A stretch of 64,000 bases of DNA from Ophthalmolycus amberensis (lineage: Eukaryota > Chordata > Actinopteri > Perciformes > Zoarcidae): contig JAFEUB010000795.1 in the NCBI GenBank assembly GCA_024529925.1, forward strand, positions 1,922,001-1,986,000, read 5' to 3'. The notes below the pieces were generated by a model. The model was not told where the DNA came from. It saw only the letters and a program-made list of their open reading frames with translations, and ran no database searches. The first letter of the stretch is position 1, and the number at the start of each line of letters is the position of its first letter. Made by a program: the position numbers and the translations under genes. Below are positions 53,624 through 63,712 of this stretch, in pieces.

Positions 53624-53790
53624 GTAGAGTCAAGGACTTGTTTACAAGTAGAATCGTGTATAACAGCAATTTCTTTAGTCAATCGAGGGTCAGTCCTCTG
53701 TGCACAAAGTGCTTCCCCTGAATAGTTTTCAACACAACACATATGTACTTTCCATTTTAAGTTAGGAGGCAGAGAAATGCCACTAATGTG
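53624..53790 (+). repeat. Diverged repeat, copy 2
   Basis: Partner of 51834-52030, same orientation, 1.79 kb away. Confidence 0.5.
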
Positions 53791-56297
53791 TTTTATAAAT
53801 CAGGACAAATATAAAGTTAGAGGTCAATGCACACACCGAAATAGGTTTCTCTAAATGGTGCTTATTGAACCTCTAATGGAAACGTTAAGTGGTTCTTTGC
53901 CGTTATTGTCAGATCATGAAAATATGACTGTACAAATAAAAACGTTTAAATCAGGGAAGTGTTACACAGGCCATTGCACAAACCATGCAAGGTGAGTTTG
54001 ACAGAACTGAATAACTTTGTTTTTATTTAAAAGTTGATCAATGTCAAATTCAGAGCATATGATTGAGGGATTGCCTCCCCACGGCTCTCAACATGGCAAC
54101 AGATGAGACGGCGGCTAGCAGCTAATGAAGCTAACGGTGCAAACAACGGCAACACTGCTCACAGAGCTACAATATTAACCGAATTCAGCAATTAGTGTAT
54201 TTCACAACTTTTAGGACCTAATGATTTAAATAAGAAGTTTTCATACAGTTGATTTACCTAAAAAATGTACCATTTGACTGAGCACTTTAAAGCGTCCTTG
54301 TTCATGTTGGTTACAAATTTAAGCAAATATTACTACTCACCTGGAAAACAGTCTGTAAAAGTGGATCTTGGAAGTTCTCGGAGAAATAAAAATTCAAACA
54401 TTTGCAAAACCTTGACAACTGCTGGCAACTTTTGTGATACAATCAAAAGCTCTAAAAGAGAGTAGTCCTTTGTGCAAATAGTTTTGTCAACTATTGGTAA
54501 ATCCTAACGGAACCAATTTTGATCTGACAAATTGATGTTTTGAGAAAATAACGTTGGAATAAAACCTGATTTGACGTTCCCTTGGTTTCTTCTCTTTACA
54601 AATCAGACTTTAATTTCAGTTTTCATACTACCGTATTTGGACCACTAGAAAAGTAGGAGGTGTAGGCAGCAATGCAGTGGTCTTGAACCAGGCTGAGTTA
54701 GTATCATTCCAAAAACAGCTGGAGGATCAATGACAAACGCTGAGGCCGCTCATTAGTTATGAGTTTAGTTTCGTCAAAACCTCAAACAAACATTTTTAAT
54801 CACTTCAGCGATGTCGTTAAGTGACACCAGACACTTTTGGTCAGTTATTTATCGTCAGTATCTGCAGACACATCACAAGTATGACGCATGACGACATGAC
54901 CATGCAGGTGATCACCTTTAAAATTGAATTTCTCCTAACCATCCAGCTGGCTCACCCTCTTCATAAAAGGCTTCAGCTGAACAAGAGGAAGAGAAAGATG
55001 AGAACATACAGACACTAATAACGTCTGAAAGCACTAAAATAGGAAATATTTATGAAAACAAAGTAAAATACTGACATTCATTCGAAGACGATGTTTGTAT
55101 GTTGGCACCATTACACATGCTGTGTTGACTGTTGTCTTACAGATGTATAAAGTAAATGTTACACAAGTCCAGTCAGTGTGTGTGAGAACAGTTCTTTGGT
55201 ATTTTATAACACTTTCAACCAGCTCATAGTACATGCAGCAGATTCAATAAATCAACATGAAACATTATGTAGCCGACAACAAAACATAAACTTCATATCC
55301 AGCACATCATGCTGTAGCTGTGTAGCTTCCAGTCAAAGAGGCAACAACATGCTTTACAATTTCAGGCAAGCACATTCAAACGCATCACAACATGCTCACC
55401 AACTTCTATTGTCTACAGTAAATCAGAACAATAATTCTTAAATCAATCATTTAAAACGTAATTGTCTGTATTGTTATACAGAGGTTATAAAAAAATGAAG
55501 GGGTGGGGTTTATCATTTTGTTTTCATAGTTTTTCTGAAAGTCAACAGTAGATGGCAGCAAAGTAAAAACTAAATACTGAGAGAGAAACTCACCAGACAG
55601 ACGTTATCCATTCAAGAATCAATAAAAACTTCTCATGAAAGTAAACCGAATGGTAAGAGTTAAAAAAAAGAATGAGCAAATTGTTGACATGTGCGTAAAA
55701 CACATACACACGAAAGAGAAAAAAAAGATATGTCTAGAGCACATATGCATAGTCAAAAGAAAACCTGTCTGGTGGTCAGCGTTAACATGAGAGCTGGCTT
55801 TTTAATGTGACAGTTTACTGCTGCGCCAACGAGGCAGATCCCAAAGATAAAGTGCATCAAGTTAGTCAGTCATAACCTGAGTTCAGCAATGTTAACCGCA
55901 GGGTCAATTTTCCAAGACAGGTTGTAAAAAGTTCTACAGCAAAGATGATATCAGCAGTATCAAGTGCACCAACTTTGGCCTGTTTTGTTTTCATTCCAAC
56001 TACCTTAAATCTATTTGTTTACCTTATTCTAAGTGTGCAAATCATGTACAGTTTCCACATCAAACCCACAGCAAAAATAATTGGTGCAGCTTTCATTCAC
56101 CCCTGTGGTAATTTGCAAAAAAGTTGCACGAGCAACCTACAGTGTCTCTTCTTTGACTGATGCACGAGTACATCCAAGACACAGAGCAGTATCATCAAAA
56201 AAAAAAGGAAAGTAAAACAATACAAAAGGTGCTTGTGCACAGCTACAAATGGTATTATGACAAGAACTCTCCTGCTAATGTGCACCCCAGCTACATG

Positions 56298-56303
56298 TTT
56301 ATT
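56298..56303 (-). terminator. Candidate mical2 poly(A) signal
   Basis: AATAAA on the minus strand, 44 bases after the stop codon. It would give a very short 3' UTR; a longer 3' UTR using a later signal cannot be excluded. Confidence 0.4.
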
Positions 56304-56346
56304 GGCATTTGCAGTCAAATATTAACAGCTGGAGTCTGCTGAGTGT

Positions 56347-56751
56347 CTAGAGGAGCCTGTGCTCTATATGCTCCTGCAGCCACAGCAGTAGAGCCTGTAG
56401 AGAGCTGGGCCCATCAGGCACAGCCTCCGAGTACATCTGCAGCAGTACCTCTTGTAAAACAAGCAGCAGGGGCAAGCTCATACTCAGTAGCTCGTACAGG
56501 AACGCATAGTCTTGGGCATTGTCCCTCAGGTGGCCGGCAAGGGCCTGTGCTGTACTACGCACACGACGGGACAGATACCCGGGGGCGTTACACACAGCAC
56601 GAATCACACTCAGGGGCCGGCTCAGGTGTTTCCTCATGAACGAGCTGCAGATACCTGCTGAGGATCGACTCTCCGGGTCTGCTGTGCTGCTGGACTCCGA
56701 GCTCTGTCCATCATCAACACATAGCTCCTGAGCTCCAGCTCCAGAAAGATC
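56347..56751 (-). CDS. mical2: mical2 last coding exon (C-terminal tail, TAG stop)
   Basis: The acceptor is tgtctgtctttag|GATCTT (56753-56752). The exon runs 134 codons (residues 417-550) to TAG at 56349-56347. A serine/acidic start (417-450) is followed by SRPLSVIRAVCNAPGYL and a hydrophobic helix region, GHLRDNAQDYAFLYELL then MSLPLLLVLQEVLLQMY. Human MICAL2 ends with the same pattern (H-I-R-D-N-A-x-N-Y, YELLS, LPLL, EV, MY), which makes this the firmest proof of MICAL2 identity. The hydrophobic run at about 498-523 is not flanked like a classical membrane anchor; its function is unknown to me. No bMERB coiled coil follows, unlike MICAL1 and MICAL3. Confidence 0.93.
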   Translation of the reverse strand, partial: DLSGAGAQELCVDDGQSSESSSTADPESRSSAGICSSFMRKHLSRPLSVIRAVCNAPGYLSRRVRSTAQALAGHLRDNAQDYAFLYELLSMSLPLLLVLQEVLLQMYSEAVPDGPSSLQALLLWLQEHIEHRLL

Positions 56752-56839
56752 CTAAAGACAGACGACAGAGGAGTTCAATATGTCACAGTAAATATTGCTA
56801 GAATAAGATGAATACTTTTAGAAATGCAAAAGTACTCAC

Positions 56840-56916
56840 TGAGCGCAGAGAAAAAGCCCTCTGTAGGTTTGTCCCATTGTTGCGTTGATCAAAGTGAAGT
56901 TTGCAGTACAATTTTC
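56840..56916 (-). CDS. mical2: mical2 exon: LIM domain, end
   Basis: The 77-bp exon has acceptor gtaatcttacag|GAAAAT and donor CGCTCA|gtgagtac. It completes Gly391 and encodes residues 392-416: KLYCKLHFDQRNNG then TNLQRAFSLRS. C395 and H398 complete the second zinc finger (x19 after C375). The exon ends in phase 0. Confidence 0.95.
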
Positions 56917-57001
56917 CTGTAAGATTACAGCAAAGTGTCAGTACAAAGTAGATTTATTAGTAAAATATGGATTCAGAGAGATGATATCGGATGACACATA
57001 C

Positions 57002-57182
57002 CCTGTTCAGAGTCGAAGGCATGTGCTCCCTGTCGCAGGGTAGAGCTGCAGGTGGAACAGCGGAAACATTCCCTGTGGAAGTAGAGCCCCTCGGCACAGA
57101 CCCTCTCCACCATATAAACACGCCTCTCGCACGAGTGACACTTGTCACCCGACGGGGGGAACGCCCTTCGTACTGAGCCGCC
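57002..57182 (-). CDS. mical2: mical2 exon: LIM domain, first part
   Basis: The 181-bp exon has acceptor ctgtttcccag|GGCGGC and donor GAACAGG|gtatgtg. It encodes residues 331-390 plus the first base of Gly391. Zinc ligands C345, C348, H366, C369, C372 and C375 have the canonical spacing C-x2-C-x17-H-x2-C-x2-C-x2-C (DKCHSCERRVY, FHRECFRCSTC). The LIM domain mediates protein interactions and autoinhibition in the MICAL family. The remaining two ligands come from the next exon. Confidence 0.96.
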
Positions 57183-58755
57183 CTGGGAAACAGAGTACAG
57201 GCAGAGTGATGAGCACTAGTGTCAAAAAACGTCATTGTGACTAAAGCTTAAACACTGACCTCAATCCTTCAGATAGCATTTACCACTACTTAAACCCAGG
57301 CAATTAAATATTTAGATCATAAACATAAGATCACCTAAACAGCACATTCATGAAGATGCAATATACAAACTCTCTTTACAATTTGTGTCACAAAAACAAA
57401 TTCCTCCAAACAGTCCATCAGAAAGCCTTTGTGAATATTGAATATGTTTAATAATCTAGTTTTATTTCTGCACTTTTAACTCTTAACCTGTAGTCTACAT
57501 ACCTGTTGTTGTTTTTTGCTAGCAAGTAGACTTTCAGTTTCTTTTTCCAAGTTCAAGATTAAACGTTCATGTTGAATATTTTTTACTGGTCACATAGCTT
57601 TTTGCCAGAAACTCTTTGTTGCATTAGTTACACTTTGAGGTGTTGGCATGTGTAGAAACACAGGCGGTGTTACATGCAGGAAGAGTGAGAATGTGACAAG
57701 ATGAGGAACACACAGCCGTTTCAATGAATGCTTTTCTTGTCAGTATCACCTCCTTGTTTTAATATCATCTTGGGGATATTTTGAGTGACAGTTGAAGCGA
57801 TGGTGAGGTCCATGAGACTCTGTGTCTAAGGGGAAGACAACAGTCCCCCTCCCTGAAAATGACCCCAGACACAGACTTTAAGGCTTAAAGTCTACAGCCT
57901 CAGACTCATTTGCAACTGCTCACTAATCCTAACACTGGGTATCAGGAGTTGTTCTTTTATATTAAATTGTAACATCTGGCTGTTGAGTTAGAGCAGGCTG
58001 TTTGGGTCGGGTGGAGCCGAGGAACACACAAAGTGCCACCACAAGAACGCACGCTTCTCTTCTGTGAGGACTGCTGGTAATTAAAAGCACACGGGGCAGA
58101 AACAGCAGTTAAAAGCAAATCTCTCATGCAAAGCAGCAGTCCTAACGCATAAATATGTCCATTATAATTAAGAAAGTACATAACAATGTAATCTTGGCTT
58201 TGATGCTTGTTTTTTAATAAGCTGTTTTAGAACGGGCCCTCTGCGTGCTGCCTTTAGGATGACCACGATATGTTGAGCCTTCAGAGCTGAAACAAATATT
58301 ACATCATGCACACGACCTCTTTTTGCCAGATTATTAGGTACGCTGAGATAAAACTAAGCTAGTCTAATACTACAAGAGATTTAACTTCATCAAGTTGTTA
58401 AGTGTTCAGCGTTTGTTCAGCGTTTTAGAGAGCTGTTCTTTCAACTTTATGGGAAGATTCGAGAACGACATGTGCTTTAGCAAACTTGTTCGCACACAGT
58501 TGCTTATTTACACGTCCAGTAGTGATGGAAAACCATCATCATTCACTTTGAGTCATGTTTGTGGTCACCTGATGAATGTAAGTCAAATATCCCCTTTCTT
58601 TTAGCTCGGTTTTTGGTCTCCAGCAACTCCTCTACTATGTTCATCAGCTAATTGCCATCAGTGTTGCCATCTTATACAAAATAAAGGACGAGGGAGAAAA
58701 TTGGCTGCATGCATCACTGGTGATGCCAAACATGACATGTTTGCACATGCAAATA

Positions 58756-58776
58756 AACACACACACACACACACAC
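58756..58776 (+). repeat. (AC)n short microsatellite
   Basis: A short AC run in the mical2 intron after the pre-LIM exon. Confidence 0.9.
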
Positions 58777-58843
58777 TGTGAAGGGCAGGTAGTGCAAAAG
58801 ACAAGGCCAGGGTGGCGTCACACACCAAGCTTGAGATAGTCAC

Positions 58844-58951
58844 CTTGAGTTCAGCAGAGCTGTCTGATGAGAACAACCCACTAAGGTGAACAGCTTTTTC
58901 CTTTATACTCTTTGAGTGAAACTCTCTAGCCTGTTGTGTCTGAGCTTTCTT
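58844..58951 (-). CDS. mical2: mical2 exon: pre-LIM helical segment
   Basis: The 108-bp, phase 0-0 exon has acceptor tcatcctgcag|AAGAAA and donor CTCAAG|gtgactat. It encodes residues 295-330, KKAQTQQAREFHSKSIKEK then AVHLSGLFSSDSSAELK. The charged helix followed by a 'IKEKA..L..LF' motif is typical of the region before the LIM domain in MICAL proteins. No other exon could be recognised between this and the LIM exon, 1.7 kb away. Confidence 0.82.
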
Positions 58952-59529
58952 CTGCAGGATGACACAGGATAAAAAGAAAAGCCATGAGTCTGGCCTCAGT
59001 ACAGTGAGACACATTCTCCCACTAACAAATGGAGCTTTCTGTGCGTAGACATAATTAGGCAGACTAATAACCATTTGATACGCAGTGCACGGTTAAATGA
59101 TGAAAGACCTTTCTGTTCCGCTTTCCCAATAAGAAAGCAGGATTTGACAGCTAAGTGTGTAGACGTGTGTGTTGGGACGAGAACAATAGCGTCGGTGTGT
59201 GGAAAGAAAGCCGCCTTATTACGTTAATTTCACACCCCACTTGATGTGGTTACTCATGCTGTACTGGAGCAGAAAACCCAGACAGCCACAAAGACTTGGC
59301 ACAGAAATCAGAGACAAGTACGTCAGTTCAGGCAAAAAAAATATAGACATTAATAAATGCCATAGTGAAGTATGGAGTCGTCAAGGCCAAAATACAAAGC
59401 ACATCAATTAAAAGGATAATCATAAAATGTAAGATCATTTGAAAAGCTTTATGAACAAAGTTGGATTATCTACACACCGACAATACAGGGGTGGACAAAA
59501 TTCCCCTTTTTCACTTTGTTGGAGTTAAA

Positions 59530-59740
59530 GGATCAATACTCTCATGTCAGCACGTATAGTATGGAGCCAGAGCCAGAGAGAGATTAGACTAGCTGAACAC
59601 AGACTACACAGACTAATCACCTCCTGGCTCCTGCTCTGTACTGAACACACAGACAGCAGTATCTTATCATCTAACTCTCGGCAAGAAAGTGTATAAGCAA
59701 ATTTCCCAAAAATGCCAAACTATTCCTTTAATTATAATTA
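59530..59740 (+). repeat. Partial copy related to the 20.6-kb repeat
   Basis: It ends 'CATCTAACTCTCGGCAAGAA' and 'TTTCCCAAAAATGCCAAACT-ATTCCTTTAA', the usual right end of the same fish repeat family. The left part is diverged. It lies in a mical2 intron. Confidence 0.55.
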
Positions 59741-60588
59741 CAAACACTGTTAGCCTACATACAGTATATGCCAGTTAGCAGCTTTTTGTCAGCTATAAAA
59801 GAAGCATAACAACAAAGAAAGGTGAAACATTTTACAGAGCAAAGACAGATAATCATCTGTCATCGTGTGGAAATTGCAGGTGCATCGGTCAAGAAAACTG
59901 AAAATGTTTCAATCTGTAAGAATACAAAGTCGTCCCATAAACGACCATGTAAAAACACAGACAAGCTGCAATGACAAAGAGGAGCAGTGGTCACAAAAAG
60001 AACCCTTTTTTATGGCAGGTTTTTCCAATAGTGAATTAGTAGAAATTTATTTTGATTGTTTTTATTATTTTAAGAAGATCCAGGTGAAACTGGATGAGAT
60101 GCTTCAATATTTCACACATCACCACTGTTCTCAACAAAAACAAAAAAAAACGCACGAATTGATTTGATAAGGAAAGCTATTTTGCAGATCTAAGCCAAGA
60201 CGGGCAGCTTTTTGGCAAATCTGAATAATCAAAATAGCTTATTGGCAGACCTGTAAGCCAGTGCCTGCAGCCCGGTCCTGGCCGACCTGTTCCACACAGA
60301 CTCTGACTGGCCAGTAATCCGCCTATGTGCCCGTCTCAGCTCTTGGCCAGGTCTGTAGGCCTGCTCTTGCCATTTTCGTCAGGCTGGATAATTAAGGGGC
60401 TGCCTTCACCCTCTGCCTACACATTACACAAGCCTAAATGTATAATCAGGGTATGATATACAATCAACATTCACTCGGGGGCATTTTTGGGGATCAGGTC
60501 ATGCAACAATCACAAGGGTTTGAAAAGAGAACAGAGAAGAAGTTAAATATATGAAGGAGGAGATAGTTGATAGACAGATAGTGATCAC

Positions 60589-60855
60589 CTCAGAGACGTG
60601 TTCGTCCACCTCCCTGAGGCGCTGCAGCACTCTTGACATGAAATGGATTGCTGAGTGGCAGGAGGGAGAAGAAGCAGGGGGGTCTGCACTCTCCGGCTGA
60701 GGCTGGGGCTTCGTCTCAGCGTGCGTCCGATCAACATGTCTGAGCTTCACTACTGAAAATGGGTGCAGGGACTCAGGCTGGAGCTGAGGCTTGGGCAGAG
60801 TCTTTGGAGGCAGGCGCACTAAGTGATCTGCTGCTTTTCTGATACTGACCTCAAA
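60589..60855 (-). CDS. mical2: mical2 exon: proline-rich linker, part 2
   Basis: The 267-bp, phase 0-0 exon has acceptor tattatccctttcag|TTTGAG and donor TCTGAG|gtgatcac. It encodes residues 206-294. Most of it is low-complexity, rich in Pro, Gln and Ser (KTLPKPQLQPESLHP, TKPQPQPESADPP). It ends in a probable helix, FMSRVLQRLREVDEHVSE. The frame is open across the exon and continues into intron only after a good donor. Conservation with mammalian MICAL2 is expected to be low in the middle. Confidence 0.82.
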
Positions 60856-61713
60856 CTGAAAGGGATAATATACAGTAGTGCACATGTGAGCTGTGGTTTA
60901 GCTCCTCATCAAGCAACCAAACTGAGACATGAATTTACTTAGAGGCTGTAGAACCACACAGGTGGTTTTGTTTTAGCCCATTAACTACAAATCATCAAAG
61001 CGCTTTACAATGCTGCTTCTTTAGGTGTTAGTCATGCCAGCACAGCATTAACACTTTATTCTGTCTGCTTCATGTTTTGCCAGAGTTATGTATCATCAAA
61101 TGGTAATCAAGCAGGTTGTTTTTAAAACTTCCTTTTAAGGGAAGTCAAGAACTGAAGGGGCAGTCTGACATCTGAGACCTTGGAGTCTACAACCAACAGC
61201 TACATTTAACTCAGATTGAATGTGAATTCTTTTGAGTTTTAAAAAAGTTACTTTGTACTGCTGTCCAAATATTAGCCCTAACTTTATTTCCAAAAGAGGT
61301 AGTTTGTATTGTTTACTGGATTGAGTACATATATAACTGTGTATTTATTTGAGTTTTCATTCTTATTTAGTTTCTGGTGTGAAATGAGGGTCCAAGTCAG
61401 TCGAGACTACAGAATGTATAAACACCAGTAAGGTTGTTTACAGGAGAAACGGAAACTCCTAATTTAGGTAAATTATATAATTTCAGCTGTTTATGTGTAC
61501 AGTACACACACTGTATATAGTACAGTGTGTACACATAAACATGATATACATGTGTGTGTGTGTGCATGCACGCATGTGTGTATGTTTGATTGACTTTTCT
61601 CATTTACGTGAAGCTTTACAGACTGTCACTAGTTTTAAAGACTGTCCTGATGCCTTTGATTACCGTTTGTACAGTTTGTGTGTCTAAACTGCCGTCTAGC
61701 AGCTCCAGACTAC

Positions 61714-61818
61714 CTGCATCTCAGGAGGAGGTTTAGGTGGGATCGGAGGCCTGAGTTTAATGTGCAGACCCTCAGCCAGGTCAAGAGTTTGAAGCGGGGA
61801 GGACTCCTCACAGTCTGA
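61714..61818 (-). CDS. mical2: mical2 exon: proline-rich linker, part 1
   Basis: The 105-bp, phase 0-0 exon has acceptor tgcaaaatctcag|TCAGAC and donor ATGCAG|gtagtctg. It encodes residues 171-205: an acidic serine-rich start (SDCEESSPLQ) and a proline-rich end (KLRPPIPPKPPPEM). The PPIPPKPPP run resembles an SH3-ligand type sequence; binding is inference. The acceptor has a modest pyrimidine tract. Confidence 0.78.
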
Positions 61819-62217
61819 CTGAGATTTTGCAGAAAGGTTAGGAAGACCGTTAATAAAAAAGGCACAGAAATAGAAAAGGCTGAAAAGAATGAATGCTGGA
61901 AAAAACTGACAAGAATAGACTTTGTAGAATTAGCAAAAGGAAAGTTTTGTCAGATTAAAACTGCAGACTGCTGTGAGAGCTCCAGCTCACAACAAGTTTA
62001 AAACATATTCATGATCCATGAAAAAGGCAAATAGCCCTTTTTAACTATATTTATGAAGAAAAGACGTACAAAGTATTTTGTCTGTCAATAAATAAAAACA
62101 TATATACAGTATATTCACACATATGAACTTAATTACAGGACAACAATGAAAACCATAACGCAATAAATAAACATATTTTTTAATCTATGGAGCTAAAACA
62201 CAGTTGTGTATTTGTAC

Positions 62218-62352
62218 CTGTTTTCTCCGGACGGTGTGGTTTTGTGTGCTTTCAAACTTGGCCAGCAACTGAGTAGCCATTGAGCGCACTTTGTTTTCCT
62301 TGGGCACTCGGTCCTCTTGCACTGCGGAGCCATTACTCGACAGATTGGTGGC
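62218..62352 (-). CDS. mical2: mical2 exon: linker (MATQLLAKFE segment)
   Basis: The 135-bp, phase 0-0 exon has acceptor cgactctcgtcag|GCCACC and donor AAACAG|gtacaaat. It encodes residues 126-170. The conserved-looking part is KVRSMATQLLAKFESTQN, and similar helical 'MA..L..KFE' segments follow the CH domain in MICAL proteins. The remainder is polar and probably disordered. Confidence 0.85.
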
Positions 62353-62455
62353 CTGACGAGAGTCGGGACAACAGACAAGATCCTACATCAAGATCAACAG
62401 AATTTTCTTCTACAGGTTAAGTTTGAAATTACAAGGAGGAAGTTAAACAACAAAC

Positions 62456-62527
62456 CTCCTCCAGATAACTGCAGAATTTCCGCCTCCTTTTGTAAATGGG
62501 ATCTGTACCGTCAGACTTCTTTTCATC
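62456..62527 (-). CDS. mical2: mical2 exon: linker with KRRRK cluster
   Basis: The 72-bp, phase 0-0 exon has acceptor gtgctttacag|GATGAA and donor GAGGAG|gtttgtt. It encodes residues 102-125, DEKKSDGTDPIYKRRRKF then CSYLEE. KRRRK at 114-118 lies 15 residues after R-K-R in the preceding exon, a spacing that fits a bipartite nuclear localisation signal. Because the length is a multiple of three, skipping would keep the frame but remove half the signal. Confidence 0.85.
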
Positions 62528-62745
62528 CTGTAAAGCACAAGGAAAGACTGAATATCCAACGGTCAAAGGAAGGAGCTTCAAGCCAAAAACGACTGGGACA
62601 TATTGTCCTTTAAAACGCATCTAACAATGACAATGACTATGTATATAGAAAGAGTCCCATATGAACTGGAAATAAAACTATTGTCAGAGAGAATCAACTT
62701 TTTGTATTTAGTACATCAGATCGAAACATTTCAGTGTGGAGTTAC

Positions 62746-62849
62746 CTTCGGTACCCGTTTCCTGGGCAGAGCCAGGTTGAGCACATTATTATTACTTCTC
62801 ACTTCCTTAGATGGATAATCTTCATTGTTTTCATCCACTCCTCTGGAAC
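62746..62849 (-). CDS. mical2: mical2 exon: post-CH linker with basic cluster
   Basis: The 104-bp exon has acceptor gttttactgcag|GTTCCA and donor CCGAAG|gtaactc. It completes Gly67 and encodes residues 68-101, an acidic stretch (VDENNEDYPSKE) and then NVLNLALPRKRVPK. The R-K-R at 96-98 forms the first half of a possible bipartite nuclear localisation signal with the KRRRK cluster of the next exon. Phase is 1 at entry and 0 at exit. The position after the CH domain agrees with the reported human MICAL2 signal. Confidence 0.88.
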
Positions 62850-63016
62850 CTGCAGTAAAACACGTGGCTGCATTAGAGTTTTCACACTTTCCACAGGTTA
62901 CAGCCATAAATGTCAGATAATATCAATGAACAATGGCCATGTAGATTAGGAAAGTCATGCAAGTGGTCTGGAAAAAAAGAGAGCTACTGCATTAGTGAAG
63001 AGCAAAGTTCCACCAA

Positions 63017-63061
63017 AAAAAAAAATAAAATAAATAAAAAAAAAAATAAATAAAATAATAA
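63017..63061 (+). repeat. A-rich (AAAT/AAATA) tract
   Basis: Simple A-rich sequence with interspersed T in a mical2 intron. Confidence 0.85.
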
Positions 63062-63483
63062 AACATAGGCCCTGATCACACAGAGACGCATCGCTACAGG
63101 CGCGGCCACTTCAAAGCTTATTGAATCACTCAGCTGTATGTCAGAGAAAGGTGAATGGCTGGCCGACTGTTAAATAGAACAACAAAGTATACTGTAGGTA
63201 AGCATTAAATATCCTTTCAGTAGAGACAGGCAGCTGTTTTAATGTTGTCAAGACTCCCAGACTACAGAAGTCCACAGCTCTGGTACAGACACGCATTCCT
63301 CTCATACCATACCATCACCATACTTGACTAATAGGACTGCACAACACACACATTTTTGGAATTTGATACATTCTCTCTCACTGGAATTTTGGTTTTCTAA
63401 ACATTTTAATCATAGAATACATTGACGAAGATGAAGACCAGAAATAGAGAAGATAAGACAACTACAGAGTTGATTACAATGCA

Positions 63484-63503
63484 GTAGAGTAGAGTAGAGT
63501 AGA
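63484..63503 (+). repeat. (GTAGA)4 pentamer beside a mical2 exon
   Basis: Four tandem GTAGA units. The array begins 10 bases into the intron after the CH exon on the minus strand. Confidence 0.9.
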
Positions 63504-63512
63504 GCAGACTAC

Positions 63513-63712
63513 CTGAGGCAGGTAGGGGTGTGCCACGCAACAGCTCGTAGAACTTGGACAGGTAGGTCATCATCCTGGTCTTATCCAACTCCTGATCAGG
63601 ACTCAGCTCCTTCACAGATGTGAATGATCCGATCCCAAATTCACGCTCACTGATGTCAAAAGCCAGCTGGAGGTTTGCAGGGTGGTCTTCCTCGTTTAAT
63701 GAGTCAAAATCT
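63513..63712 (-). CDS. mical2: mical2 exon: second half of CH domain
   Basis: The 200-bp exon has acceptor tttttccatcag|AGATTT (AG at 63714-63713) and donor CCTCAG|gtagtc (63512-63511). Its first base ends a split codon. It then reads DFDSLNEED, NLQLAFDISEREFGI and DKTRMMTYLSKFYELLRGTPL. These are hallmark MICAL calponin-homology sequences (the human family has NNQLAFD, REFGI and MYLSKFYE). The CH domain is type 2-like and supports actin targeting rather than strong actin binding by itself. Residues are numbered here from Asp1 of this exon. The exon ends one base into Gly67, matching the next exon. The preceding CH exon is not in the window. Confidence 0.95.

Larger units (their letters stand above)
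34393..56297. other. Intergenic region between mical2 and tead1
   Basis: About 22 kb without a recognisable gene. It carries the GC-rich patch at 34845-35010, two copies of an 'AAAAGTACTCAT' fish repeat (35150-35850, 47465-47715), a SINE and SINE fragment (40225-40470, 42468-42604), copies of a second repeat (44040-44340, 49955-50115) and a third pair (51834-52030, 53624-53790). The remainder is unique AT-rich DNA. Parva exons, expected here from tetrapod gene order, were looked for by eye and not seen. Confidence 0.6.

Noticed and set aside
57957..58181. 74-codon minus-strand frame between the mical2 pre-LIM and LIM exons
   Set aside because: No similarity to the MICAL linker, and no acceptor/donor pair with phase 0 was found.
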